From Achromobacter anxifer (lineage in GTDB: Bacteria; Pseudomonadota; Gammaproteobacteria; Burkholderiales; Burkholderiaceae_B), in the NCBI RefSeq assembly GCF_903652925.1, contig NZ_CAHLAR010000005.1:372001-436000 (forward strand): a DNA stretch of 64,000 nucleotides. Direction: 5' to 3'. Every line of letters begins with the position of its first letter. Position 1 is the stretch's first letter. The position numbers and the translations under genes were made by a program. Positions 16,459 to 24,766 of this stretch are shown here, in pieces. Below the pieces are notes generated by a model. The model saw only the letters and a list, made by a program, of their open reading frames with translations. It made no database searches and was not told where the DNA came from.

Positions 16459-17004
16459 ATGTCTACTCCTGTTCAAATGCAAGACCAGGCCGATGGCCGC
16501 GATGCGCTCATCGAACTCCTGAAACGCGTCTCGAAGCTCGAGAAGAAGCGTCTTGGCGAGCAAGGCCAGGATGTCGCTCTCTCGACCCTGCACAATGGCC
16601 TGGCGGTCAACCTCGGCTACCGGAACTGGTCGCTATTCCACAAAGACGTGCTCAGTATGCCGGCCTCGCGGTTACGGCAGCTGATGGCCCGTATTGACGA
16701 GGCGCCTGAAATCCAGGCCTTCAAGATGCACAACGCGGTCGACAAGGTTGCGGCGCGTGATGAAATGCGAGACTACGTCGAATCGAACTTCAGCCCTCTC
16801 TCGCACTTCGCCTTCTACGATTCCGAATCGGAAACCGGATACGCCTGGCCGGAAGTGAACCTTGTCGAAGAGTTGTCCGACGAGTTCGGCGATCGCTTTC
16901 CGCATGCCTTGATCGAGGAAGTCGCAATCGAGTTGGAGGTGGATCAAGGTCTCTGGGGGCGCGAAGACTTCGGTGAAGATGGCGACGATACTGACGGGGA
17001 ATAA
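16459..17004 (+). CDS. Protein with N-terminal GYRNW (glyoxalase_8-like) motif
   Basis: Soluble acidic protein of 181 residues. The N-terminal half (KKRLGEQGQDVALSTLHNGLAVNLGYRNWSLFHK) resembles the short helical region with a G-(Y/F)-R-(D/N)-W motif found in plasmid proteins annotated as glyoxalase-superfamily. The second half is highly acidic and ends in EDGDDTDGE. AGGTGA lies 8 bases before ATG 16459. A related helical motif appears in the gene at 58810. A palindromic hairpin follows the gene. True function unknown. Confidence 0.75.
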   Translation: MSTPVQMQDQADGRDALIELLKRVSKLEKKRLGEQGQDVALSTLHNGLAVNLGYRNWSLFHKDVLSMPASRLRQLMARIDEAPEIQAFKMHNAVDKVAARDEMRDYVESNFSPLSHFAFYDSESETGYAWPEVNLVEELSDEFGDRFPHALIEEVAIELEVDQGLWGREDFGEDGDDTDGE

Positions 17005-17050
17005 CCGTGCACTGACCAGGGGATAGCCTGGTACTGCGGCGCATCGCAGC

Positions 17051-17073
17051 GGATAGGGCCGTTGTCCCTATCC
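17051..17073 (+). terminator. Terminator after 16459 gene
   Basis: Stem GGATAGGG/CCCTATCC around CCGTTGT, 47 bases after the stop. Confidence 0.55.
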
Positions 17074-17099
17074 GTGAGGCCAACGTTCGCGCATGAGAA

Positions 17100-17118
17100 A
17101 GCCCCGACAAGCGGGGCT
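17100..17118 (-). terminator. Terminator of 17136 gene
   Basis: Stem AGCCCCG/CGGGGCT with a 5-base loop. Read on the minus strand it is followed by TTTC. Confidence 0.6.
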
Positions 17119-17135
17119 GGAGGTGATGGTGGAAG

Positions 17136-17801
17136 TCAGTTGATGGTGACCACCAGGCCAGAACGATGAACCGTGATTTCTGTGCCTTCAGGGGCGCGGC
17201 CGTAGCCCGCAATCGTCTGTTTTGCAGTGAGAAAGGCATCGTGCACCGCAACGCGATCCGGGAAGCGCATCTGAGCATGGTGGTACCCAAGGCGCATCAG
17301 GGCGTGCACTCGATCGACGGTGAAGGCCGCTCGGGTGCTTGCCCAGTCCTCGTCACGGCCCACGATCTCGGCCAAACCGCTAGCCGCGGCGCGCGCACAG
17401 CAATCCAGCAGATGCTCAAGAGCCGGCGACAAGGTTGCCGATTCCTGGCATGTCGGCAGGCCGTACAGCGCGGGGTCTGCGATACCTTCGTCAAAAGGCA
17501 TGCCGACGATACCTACCGTGCTGCTCGACAAGGCGATGAGCGCGCGATGGAGGCTTGTGCCCTCCACCCAGGCTTCCCTGGGCAGTGCTGCCATACCGTC
17601 AACCTCGTGAGAGATGTAGATCTCGGCGCCGATCGTAGCCAGCTCTTCGGCTAGGCTTCCGGTGTCGCCAGGCGCATGGTGAAAGAGATCGTGCGCAATC
17701 AACCATGGCCCAGCCAAGGTCGACCACGAAGACCCTTTCACCTTCCAGCAGCCATCCGAGCGGGCCGGCATCTTGATGTACGTGATCGATTGAGTGGTCA
17801 T
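17136..17801 (-). CDS. AHDxxxH family protein, member A
   Basis: Soluble protein of 221 residues and first of three paralogues in the window (with 25452 and 48773). Shared features are a WxxxG start segment, LIAHDLFHHAPGDTGSLAEE followed by GAEIY (about residues 35-60), a variable middle, and a C-terminal RLGYHHAQMRFPDRVAVHD segment followed by two beta strands. The invariant His-Asp and second His could bind a metal, but no catalytic family is recognised. The TTAGGAC before the ATG fits a ribosome site. It is transcribed alone. Confidence 0.85.
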   Translation of the reverse strand: MTTQSITYIKMPARSDGCWKVKGSSWSTLAGPWLIAHDLFHHAPGDTGSLAEELATIGAEIYISHEVDGMAALPREAWVEGTSLHRALIALSSSTVGIVGMPFDEGIADPALYGLPTCQESATLSPALEHLLDCCARAAASGLAEIVGRDEDWASTRAAFTVDRVHALMRLGYHHAQMRFPDRVAVHDAFLTAKQTIAGYGRAPEGTEITVHRSGLVVTIN

Positions 17802-17839
17802 GTCCTAAGTTCAGTAGTTGTCCTGAAGCCGTATAGGTC

Positions 17840-18313
17840 TCAGTTCAACCGCGGCGCCGGGCCTAACAGGAAAACCACATGTTCGAGTTGCCGGTCAAAG
17901 CCGGACTCCCACGGGAAGATGCCATACGCATCCGGCAAGCAGATGTGCAGGTACTTCGCCTTACCGGAACTGCGCTCCGCGGCAAAGGTGGCGTACTCGG
18001 TGGCCACTTTCTCAATATCGGGCTCGAGGATGTAGAAGGGAAGCTCCCAGTTATCCAGGCTGATTTTGCCGCGAAATTGATCCGCGCTGGGCTGCGCCTT
18101 CATCGCAGCAACTGTGTCATTCATCAGCAGCTGTGCATACGTCACAGGTACGCCGACCAGAAGCAGTTCGGGGTAGCCCTGGTCGTGCAAGCCAATGGTG
18201 TAGGAGAACGAAGGCCGTTCCTCGACTAGGTCCGCCATGACATGCTGCATGCTCCAGCCATACCGTCTTATCACGCTCTCCTGCTGCGCCAGCTGTTCTG
18301 CATTGTGAGTCAT
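17840..18313 (-). CDS. DUF4262 family protein
   Basis: Cytoplasmic protein of 157 residues. The section YGWSMQHV...PSFSYTIGLHDQGYPELLLVGVP is typical of DUF4262, a family of unknown role often found in plasmids and actinobacterial operons. ATG 18313 is preferred over ATG 18343 because AGAGAGGAAC lies 6-8 bases upstream of it. It lies 38 bases upstream of the AHDxxxH gene on the same strand and may be cotranscribed with it. Confidence 0.85.
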   Translation of the reverse strand: MTHNAEQLAQQESVIRRYGWSMQHVMADLVEERPSFSYTIGLHDQGYPELLLVGVPVTYAQLLMNDTVAAMKAQPSADQFRGKISLDNWELPFYILEPDIEKVATEYATFAAERSSGKAKYLHICLPDAYGIFPWESGFDRQLEHVVFLLGPAPRLN

Positions 18314-18365
18314 CTGGTTTGTTCCTCTCTTATTGTTTTGCATAGCCGTAATGCAGCGAAAAAGA

Positions 18366-18371
18366 TATACT
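18366..18371 (+). promoter_or_regulatory. Promoter -10 for 18426 gene
   Basis: TATACT in AAAGATATACTAG, 54 bases before the first candidate ATG. Confidence 0.5.
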
Positions 18372-18425
18372 AGAAGCCTATTTTAAATCAATATCGCAGC
18401 CTTGGTATCCTGTCGTGCAGGGAAC

Positions 18426-18794
18426 ATGGCATCACTGTCGCGGGCCTCACGTATGCCTTTCGCGGCGCCCAAACCTGTCCGAGGGAGCAACGTCATGAGC
18501 TACTGGATCGAAGCAAAAATCATTGCCGGCAGCATGCTGCGCACCTGGCTGATTTTGCCCGCGCACATTTCTACGCTGGGGAAGCGGACGCGCGCCGCAT
18601 TGACGGTCATCAGCCGTGTGCTGACATCCCTGCTTGCGATCGCCGCCTGTACGGTCGCGCCATTCTTTTTCTGGGCCGCGCCGTTGCTGGTGCCGCTGCG
18701 ACGGCGGCTGATCGCCGACGAGGAACGCGCCCGAAAGGAAGCGCTGGAGCGCCTGAAGTATCGCGGCCTGGGCCGCACCATCTCCAAGCCATAG
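18426..18794 (+). CDS. Small membrane protein
   Basis: Protein of 122 residues (99 if started at ATG 18495). Both starts have strong ribosome sites: CAGGGAAC before 18426 and GAGGGAGC before 18495. From MSYWIEAK the protein has a weak amphipathic start, then a long hydrophobic helix (VLTSLLAIAACTVAPFFFW) and a basic cytoplasmic tail of about 35 residues. No family recognised. A terminator follows. Confidence 0.65.
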   Translation: MASLSRASRMPFAAPKPVRGSNVMSYWIEAKIIAGSMLRTWLILPAHISTLGKRTRAALTVISRVLTSLLAIAACTVAPFFFWAAPLLVPLRRRLIADEERARKEALERLKYRGLGRTISKP

Positions 18795-18817
18795 CTTGGG
18801 CTCAGCGCCCATGAAAA

Positions 18818-18837
18818 GGCCCGTCAGGTGACGGGCC
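18818..18837 (+). terminator. Terminator of 18426 gene
   Basis: Stem GGCCCGTC/GACGGGCC with loop AGGT, 24 bases after the stop. Confidence 0.65.
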
Positions 18838-18949
18838 GAGACCGGAAAGATGCATAATTGATATCCCGGCTAACGATGATTTTGCAACGTCGCCCCTAAA
18901 CTGCGGCCACCCGCAGCATTACGGCCGAATCCAATAGTTTCATCCGATC

Positions 18950-19780
18950 ATGTTCCGCACCATCACCTGCTCCGGCTCCACCGCCGTTCCCCACCTGCTG
19001 GGCTCAGTTCTCATGCAAAACCATGGCGCGCGCGTTGAGTTCGCCCTCGACAAGCCCAATGTGATCGTCGGCCCCAATGGCGCCGGCAAGTCAGCGCTGA
19101 TCCAGGCCCTCTCCCTGGCAAGCCTGTCCTGGTTCAGCGGGGTGGGGTCGTTCGACTCCAACTTCACCTGCGACTCGGATGCTTTCTGGGGGGAGGGCAG
19201 GTGGCGCGACGAACCGCCGTACCTGCCTGGGCTGGAGTTCGACACGGACTGGGCACCCAGCGTGTACTTTCGGCCCGGGCACATCCCGGGCAACGATCAT
19301 TCGGTCACTGCGGCCATGATGTGCGGCTACTTCGACGAAGCCAAGGCATATGGCCAAACCGTGAAGGCGAAATCCTCCGGCCAGGCGGGCGCTGCGTTGC
19401 TTGCCAGGGCAGAAGCCGTCCTGCGCGGAGACGTGCGGCCCGTCTACGAGCAAATCAACTGGGGCGATGACCTCAATATCCGGGCAATCGACCATTCGCG
19501 GTACGTGGGTCCATGGGAGTTGCGCGCCAACGCGCTCATTCGCCGGTATGCGGCCGTCGCGGACGATGCGATTCCCGTGGTCCTGATGGACGAGCCAGAG
19601 CAGTCCCTGGACGCGCGGCGCGAGCTGGCGCTGTGGAAGACGATCCTGGAGGCGGATCTGGCCAAGACGCAGGTCATCGTGGCCACGCACAGCCTGTATC
19701 CCATGCTTCACCCGGAGCGCTTCAACGTGATCGAGGCGGTGCCCGGCTACGTCCAGGAGGTGAGGGCGCTTGTGGGCTAA
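18950..19780 (+). CDS. AAA family ATPase (ABC-ATPase-like, SMC/OLD type)
   Basis: Cytoplasmic ATPase of 276 residues. It has Walker A GPNGAGKSA (about 41-49) and a Walker B with a signature-like stretch VVLMDEPEQSLD (about 210-221), followed by ATHSLYPML, whose His is the switch residue of SMC/OLD-type ATPases. The long coiled-coil insert of SMC proteins is absent, and no Toprim nuclease domain follows. Such stand-alone ATPases usually work with a partner; none is obvious here. Possible roles are DNA repair or defence, but this cannot be decided from the sequence. Confidence 0.85.
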   Translation: MFRTITCSGSTAVPHLLGSVLMQNHGARVEFALDKPNVIVGPNGAGKSALIQALSLASLSWFSGVGSFDSNFTCDSDAFWGEGRWRDEPPYLPGLEFDTDWAPSVYFRPGHIPGNDHSVTAAMMCGYFDEAKAYGQTVKAKSSGQAGAALLARAEAVLRGDVRPVYEQINWGDDLNIRAIDHSRYVGPWELRANALIRRYAAVADDAIPVVLMDEPEQSLDARRELALWKTILEADLAKTQVIVATHSLYPMLHPERFNVIEAVPGYVQEVRALVG

Positions 19781-19961
19781 GGCTGATGGACATGCCAAAA
19801 TCGCCTGCCTCTCACGGCCGGTGCCGATTGGTCTGTGTGGACGTGACTAGCAGGGACTTCGGTGGACTGGGGCTTGATGGATAGATGAGTCGGCAAACAG
19901 CGTTGGAAACGCTATACATTGCACTCGTTTTTTCCTGCAATGCTGCATCCGAAAGAGGTCC

Positions 19962-21170
19962 ATGCTGTTCAAGAGCCGTCCTGCCCCACGCATCACGTTC
20001 AAACTCGCTGCTGTCGCGTCGCTGAGCCTGTTGGTCCTCTCAGCAAAGGCGGCTCCAACGTCTACCCCGGCATCAACTGCGCCCTACGGGATCGAGTTCA
20101 ACTGTCCGGCAGTCTCCCATCGTGACATCGTGGGCGAGGCGATCCGCTACTTCAACGGCAAGGGCATCAAGCCCCAGTGGCTCGAGGTCGTTTCGGACCT
20201 GAACCGCAACAGCACCACGGTACGCCTGGCGCCTGCCATGGCGCTGCCGAGCACCACTGGCATCTCTCGTGCCAAGCAATTCGAGGTGTCTGCGGATCTG
20301 GTTGATTTGCTTGATCCGCGCCGACAGGTAAAGCAGGTGCCGACGGTCTCCCAAAAGGAGATCCTGCTCGCACTGCTGCATCCGGGCCGGGTGACCGGCT
20401 TTGAGGGCAAGGACTGCGGTTTGGAGGCTCTTCAGGATGAGGTCGGCGTGCGGCAGACCGTCTCCGCCTGGGCCCAGACCCTCGAGTTTGGGTGGCCCGA
20501 GGGGGCATCTGCCTCCTGGAACGAAACCTACTGGGATCGCGGCACGCCTAAAACTGAGGTGAATTTGCACGACGCGCTGACGGACATGTTGATTGCGCCC
20601 TCGCGTTACGAGGTGGGGTGCTACACAGCGGCCAAGGCGGTTATCTCCGCGGCCACGCTCGACTACTACACCCGAATCACACAAGACCGCGTCAAGGGCA
20701 GTCTTGTGCAAGCGGCGCTCATGCGCGACGGCGATCCACTCGTCAATGTCGAGCCTGGCGAAACATGGCGCTTTGAGGAGGATCACGATAGCGCTGACGA
20801 TGCCATCCAGGGCAAGCTGCTGGACATCCGTCGCGGGGTCGGGGCGGGGAGCATCGTACCCGGTGATTGGATCTATTTTCTCAACAGCGATCCGGTGACC
20901 TACCAGAAGACCGGGTATGAAGGCTCAAACGCGCTCTATCTCGGCATGGATCGCTTCTCCGATTACTATAACGACCACGAACATTCGTTCAGCTTCAATC
21001 AGAAGCTCAATGAGGTCTACCAGTGGCGCAACAAGGTGTTCAGTCGCACTCGAGATGCCGACAAGGTGGTACGCCTCTCTGACAGTGATTACTCGCGATT
21101 GAGCAACACGCCGGCGGAGGGTGGTCTCCTGATGGACTTCCGCTTGGTGCCCAAGGCCTTTCCCCGCTGA
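19962..21170 (+). CDS. Secreted protein resembling Tgl transglutaminase
   Basis: Exported protein of 402 residues with a signal peptide (cleavage near AKAAP). The core has YEVGCYTAAKAVIS (C221), PGDWIYFLNSDP (about 300-311), GYEGSNALYLG and DHEHSFSF (about 339-346). This order of a Cys helix, PGDxxYFxNPD and a glycine-rich strand recalls the Bacillus spore-coat protein-glutamine gamma-glutamyltransferase Tgl, whose nucleophile is the Cys of the first motif. Overall similarity is modest, so enzyme identity is inferred. GAAAGAGG precedes ATG 19962. It is single, with its own promoter-like CGCTATAC and a hairpin behind. Confidence 0.7.
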   Translation: MLFKSRPAPRITFKLAAVASLSLLVLSAKAAPTSTPASTAPYGIEFNCPAVSHRDIVGEAIRYFNGKGIKPQWLEVVSDLNRNSTTVRLAPAMALPSTTGISRAKQFEVSADLVDLLDPRRQVKQVPTVSQKEILLALLHPGRVTGFEGKDCGLEALQDEVGVRQTVSAWAQTLEFGWPEGASASWNETYWDRGTPKTEVNLHDALTDMLIAPSRYEVGCYTAAKAVISAATLDYYTRITQDRVKGSLVQAALMRDGDPLVNVEPGETWRFEEDHDSADDAIQGKLLDIRRGVGAGSIVPGDWIYFLNSDPVTYQKTGYEGSNALYLGMDRFSDYYNDHEHSFSFNQKLNEVYQWRNKVFSRTRDADKVVRLSDSDYSRLSNTPAEGGLLMDFRLVPKAFPR

Positions 21171-21192
21171 TTGAGGAAAGGAAACGGCCAAC

Positions 21193-21224
21193 AAAAAACG
21201 CCCGGTGGTTTCCGAGCGTTTTTG
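21193..21224. terminator. Hairpin between convergent genes
   Basis: Stem AAAAACGC/GCGTTTTT around a 14-base loop. It can end transcription of both the Tgl-like and PspA-like genes. Confidence 0.65.
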
Positions 21225-21241
21225 CTGGCCGAGGCGCTCGA

Positions 21242-21994
21242 TTACTTGCCGGTCAGGCGACGCAGGCGGTCAGCTGCGCTTTCAGCGGCGGGAGCGGCTG
21301 TGCCGGAGGCGATGCGACGCGCTTCTTCCACCGCATTGACGCGGTCCAGGGGCTTCTGGCCGATGTCGGCCTGAATCGCCGTTGCGTCGGCCTGGACGCG
21401 CAGCTTGTTGGCCTTCTGCTCCAGGGCGCCGAGCGCGGTCGAGGTCGAGCCCAGGCCGGCCTTCAGGGTCTTGAGTTCGTCCTGGTTTTGCAGCCGCAGG
21501 GACTGGCGTTCCTGGTCGGCCTTGGCTTGCTGAATGGCGCGCATCACCTTCTTGGCGTGGGCGTCGAAGTCGGCGAGCTTCTTTTCCACCGTGTCCAGGA
21601 TGCCTTGCAGGGTGTCGACCAGTTCCTTGGCGTCGACCGCGTCCTGCTCTTCGGCGGGCAGGCGAGCCTTCATGTCTTCCAGGTTGTTCGCGAACTCGTT
21701 GAGCACGGCTTCGTCGATCTCGCCGGCGTCGAACTTGGCGATCAGGACCGCCGCGGCCTTTTCATCCGTCTCGATTTGCTTGGACAGAGCGATGAATTCG
21801 GCCTTTTCGGCGTCGTAGCTGCGACGGGCCTCGGCCAGCTTCACGGAGACTTCGCGCAACTTGCCTTGCAGTTTGTCGCGATCCACCTCGGTGGCGGTTT
21901 CGGGATCGAAGGAGGCGAGCGCCTGGGCCACGGAAGTGCCCAGATTCGAGATCTGCTTCACGAGCAGGGCGGCAGTCAGTTTCCAACCGGACAT
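21242..21994 (-). CDS. PspA/IM30-like coiled-coil protein (YjfJ type)
   Basis: Protein of 250 residues, almost wholly helical with heptad repeats from about 45 to 200. It starts with an amphipathic MSGWKLTAALLVKQISNLG helix and ends in ADRLRRL, as E. coli YjfJ ends in a similar arginine-rich helix. PspA-family proteins bind stressed inner membrane from the cytoplasm. The assignment rests on architecture and on the DUF2491 (YjfK-type) neighbour rather than on one diagnostic motif. ATG 21994 follows GAAGGAAT, so an upstream ATG at 22021 is rejected. It has its own TATACT promoter. Confidence 0.65.
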   Translation of the reverse strand: MSGWKLTAALLVKQISNLGTSVAQALASFDPETATEVDRDKLQGKLREVSVKLAEARRSYDAEKAEFIALSKQIETDEKAAAVLIAKFDAGEIDEAVLNEFANNLEDMKARLPAEEQDAVDAKELVDTLQGILDTVEKKLADFDAHAKKVMRAIQQAKADQERQSLRLQNQDELKTLKAGLGSTSTALGALEQKANKLRVQADATAIQADIGQKPLDRVNAVEEARRIASGTAAPAAESAADRLRRLTGK

Positions 21995-22054
21995 GGATGA
22001 TTCCTTCAGAGGTAGATGCAATCTCAGCTTTGCAGCGATTGCGGAGAGGTGTTT

Positions 22055-22060
22055 AGTATA
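22055..22060 (-). promoter_or_regulatory. Promoter -10 of PspA-like gene
   Basis: TATACT on the minus strand in CCGATATACTAAA, 61 bases before the start codon. Confidence 0.5.
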
Positions 22061-22080
22061 TCGGTAAAAACGGAATACGC

Positions 22081-22860
22081 CTAGATAACCTTGACCTTTT
22101 GAGGTTCGATCGCCAGGCCAATCTGGAAGTCGACGTGGACGGCGGGGGCGGGACGGCCATCCACCGATTCGACGACTTCGAACGAGATCATGAGCCGCTC
22201 CGTGCCGCCCGGGACGTCTCGCACGTAGGGCATGAAGTGCATACGCTGCCGCATGCCTTTCATGCCCGTGGGTTCGTCCAGGCGATTCTCGGTAGCGACA
22301 TAGGGGCGCACGTACTCGGCGTCGACAGGCGTGTCCCGCTTGAATTCCAGGGACTCAGCGCCATTGAGCAGCGCTTCGATCTTGGAAGGAGTCAGGCCGC
22401 TCATGGCGAGCTGGTCATCCCCCAGCTGGTAGAACTGATCACCAAGGCCATAGCCGTGGCCCTGATAGGCTTCTTGCTCTTCCTGGGTGGTGGGTGTCAG
22501 TCGGAGCAGCTGGCGGTAGTAGACGCATTCCACCGGGACGCCATCTTGCATGAGCACCTGCAAGAAGGTCTGGCCCTTGTCGTTCAGGCTGGAGCCTTTG
22601 GACGTGTAGAGGCGGTACAGCTCCAGTCGGGGATCGGCGGCCAGGCGCATACGGCCAACCGACTCGATGACCATCTGGGCACTCTCCGGCATGGTCAGCA
22701 GTGTGCTGTCCAGGAGAGCAAAGGACGCGCGGGGAATCTCCAGGAGACCACCGATCTGCGTGCCAAAGGGCAGCCCCGTATCCTGACGAGGCAAGACAGG
22801 GGTCGTGGCCGCGGCGACTCGCTTGCCCAGCATGCGCTGAGCCATCTTCATAATCGACAT
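22081..22860 (-). CDS. DUF2491 family protein (YjfK type)
   Basis: Soluble protein of 259 residues. The section LPFGTQIGGLLEIPRASFALLDSTLLTMP through the LELYRLYT and FLQVLMQDG stretches follows the DUF2491 pattern (LPLGxxxGxxLELDxLPF..., RFYxxDDxxLQV). In E. coli and many proteobacteria DUF2491 lies beside a PspA-family gene and membrane proteins, in envelope-linked operons of unsettled function. The same pairing occurs here. It starts 12 bases after the stop of the Ser/Pro-rich membrane protein and is cotranscribed with it. Confidence 0.75.
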   Translation of the reverse strand: MSIMKMAQRMLGKRVAAATTPVLPRQDTGLPFGTQIGGLLEIPRASFALLDSTLLTMPESAQMVIESVGRMRLAADPRLELYRLYTSKGSSLNDKGQTFLQVLMQDGVPVECVYYRQLLRLTPTTQEEQEAYQGHGYGLGDQFYQLGDDQLAMSGLTPSKIEALLNGAESLEFKRDTPVDAEYVRPYVATENRLDEPTGMKGMRQRMHFMPYVRDVPGGTERLMISFEVVESVDGRPAPAVHVDFQIGLAIEPQKVKVI

Positions 22861-22871
22861 AAATCTGGTTC

Positions 22872-23924
22872 CTACAGGGTGTAATTGGGCTTCTGGGCCT
22901 TGGGGGCGCTCGAGGAGGCCTTGGATTTACGATTGCCAGCCATCAGCAGCCCTGTCCCGAGGCTAAGAACGATGACGATCATGAGGAACACCACGAGGAT
23001 CATCATCAGGGTAGAGCCGCCATCGCTGGAGGGCTCAGGCTTGGCTCGCTCCACGACCGGCTTGGGCGCCACGCTATTCGTTGCAACCGGGGCGCTGGGT
23101 GCCACCGTAACGGGAGCGCCAGCAGCTTGTTCACGTTGAGCACTGTCACGGCCGCGTTGGTACCAGTAGGCATCGTCGTTCGAGCTGGAGCGATGGCGCG
23201 GTTCCTGGATAACCACAACCTGAGGCTGCGATTGCACGGCAGGCGCCTTCTCAGTCTTGGCCTCGGTCACGGAAGCAGGGGAAGGCGCGGCCACAGGAGC
23301 GGATGCAACCTCGGTCTTCTTGGATGCCGTCACCGGGGAAGCTGCCGTAGGAGCCGCAGATGTAGTCTCGCTGGTAGCGGCCGCAGGCTTCTGGCTCTCC
23401 TGGTAAGCTGCCACGGCTTCCTGGTTGGCGCTGGCGGCATACAGGGCAGTGCCCAAGGCAGTAGCACCCGCAACCGCACCAAGCTTTTTGCTGGTGCTGG
23501 TTGTCGGCTTCGAACTGGCGCTTTGGCCGAAACCGGACGAGCTGGCCGACGCATCGTTGGCCGGAGCGCGCTGGCCCCAAGACGACGATGGCGTGTCAGC
23601 CGCCTTTGGCTTGGAGCCTGCGTCCGTCGGCTTCGGGGTGGGCGAGGTGCTTGGCTTGGGCGTGTAGGCCGGCTCGCGGTACGAGTAGCCCGAGCTATAG
23701 GCCTTGGAGGGCTCCTTTGGGCGTGACGGTTCCGCGGGCTTCGAGGGGGCGGAATATGGCTTGCTCGGGGCCGGCTTGTAGTTATAGCTCGATGTCGATC
23801 GGCTGCTGCTCGAGCTACTGGAGGTGCTGGAAGATGAGCTTTTCTTGCTGAATCCGGAGGCTGCTTGCGCGCCGGGAATGGCCAGTGCGGTGGCCAAAAG
23901 TGCGACAAAGACTTTCTTGAACAT
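22872..23924 (-). CDS. Ser/Pro-rich exported protein with C-terminal membrane anchor
   Basis: Protein of 350 residues. It has a signal peptide (LLATALAIPGAQAAS), a serine run with SSSSSTSS-type repeats, a long Pro/Ser/Ala/Lys low-complexity region, and one C-terminal membrane helix (MMILVVFLMIVIVLSLGTGLLMAG) with a short basic tail. It would span the inner membrane with a disordered periplasmic arm. ATG 23924 is chosen for the signal peptide and the AAGGAC upstream. It is first gene of the set with DUF2491, followed by the PspA-like gene. No family recognised. Confidence 0.8.
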   Translation of the reverse strand: MFKKVFVALLATALAIPGAQAASGFSKKSSSSSTSSSSSSSRSTSSYNYKPAPSKPYSAPSKPAEPSRPKEPSKAYSSGYSYREPAYTPKPSTSPTPKPTDAGSKPKAADTPSSSWGQRAPANDASASSSGFGQSASSKPTTSTSKKLGAVAGATALGTALYAASANQEAVAAYQESQKPAAATSETTSAAPTAASPVTASKKTEVASAPVAAPSPASVTEAKTEKAPAVQSQPQVVVIQEPRHRSSSNDDAYWYQRGRDSAQREQAAGAPVTVAPSAPVATNSVAPKPVVERAKPEPSSDGGSTLMMILVVFLMIVIVLSLGTGLLMAGNRKSKASSSAPKAQKPNYTL

Positions 23925-23952
23925 GCATCTGTCCTTAACTTTGGAGTTTGCA

Positions 23953-23979
23953 GTATACCGATAAACGGCAAGAACGCAA
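23953..23979 (-). promoter_or_regulatory. Promoter for 23924 operon
   Basis: On the minus strand TTGCGT and TATACT are 15 bp apart; the -10 is at 23953-23958, 29 bases before the ATG. Confidence 0.55.
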
Positions 23980-24117
23980 TATCTCCATTCTTTTCTAGCC
24001 TTTTCGCGACAAGAAGCCAAGCTGCGGTTGCTATGGCTGCCCCCGGTGCATGCAGGTTTCCAAGACGTCTGTTCCTGCGCGCCTGTAGCCGGGCCGAGTT
24101 AAGGCTTCGGCGGTATG

Positions 24118-24146
24118 TTGCTGTAAGGCTGCGAACGCAATATACT
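24118..24146 (+). promoter_or_regulatory. Promoter for 24198 gene
   Basis: TTGCTG at 24118-24123 and TATACT at 24141-24146 with a 17-bp spacer. Confidence 0.6.
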
Positions 24147-24197
24147 ACGCTCAATCTCTAGTAGTTTTCGCTTGCGGACTCCCGCAGAAAGGCACCC

Positions 24198-24668
24198 ATG
24201 GCCCCCGCACCTTCCGTCGCTGAGATCGGCATTCACATCATGCGCCTGGTGCGCGATCGCTGCGTTGCCAATCGCAGTGAGCTCGAGGCCGCGCTCACGC
24301 GCGACTTTCCCCACGCCGACGAAACCATCCAGGCTGCATTGGCCAGCGTCGCCAGGCACGTGGACAATCAATTTCCTCCGACAGCGTCTGACACGCTTCA
24401 GTTGCGAGTGGGCGGGGTGTATCGGGCAAAGCGGCCGGCGGCGACTGGCTCGATTTTCTCGGCGCTTGTGAACGATCGCCAAATCATGTGGATGAACTCG
24501 GAGATGGTGCAGTACGACAGCCCCACGGTGGCCGACGGTCGGCACTACCCAAAGGTCAAGATCGAGGCCTTCCTCAAGTGGGCCAAAGAAGAGATCACCT
24601 TGCCCAAAGATGAGTGGGCGAAGTGGGACGACTTCCGCAGGGCGAAGTCCGGCGCCCAGGCTGCCTGA
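24198..24668 (+). CDS. Unrecognised 156-residue protein
   Basis: Soluble protein. The N-terminal half is helical with a winged-helix-like layout (VAEIGIHIMRLVRDRCVANRSELEAALTRDFPHADETIQAALASVARHVD). The C-terminal half has YPKVKIEAFLKWAKEEITLPKDEWAKWDDF. A DNA-binding role is possible from the helix pattern but no family is recognised. It is read from its own promoter. Confidence 0.75.
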   Translation: MAPAPSVAEIGIHIMRLVRDRCVANRSELEAALTRDFPHADETIQAALASVARHVDNQFPPTASDTLQLRVGGVYRAKRPAATGSIFSALVNDRQIMWMNSEMVQYDSPTVADGRHYPKVKIEAFLKWAKEEITLPKDEWAKWDDFRRAKSGAQAA

Positions 24669-24766
24669 TATCCAGGCCGCTTGATACCAGCACTTAGCGG
24701 GGGCGGCACTCCGTATGTCGAGGCACTGTGCCGCGCGAATTCAACCAAGAAAAGATGGATTGCATT

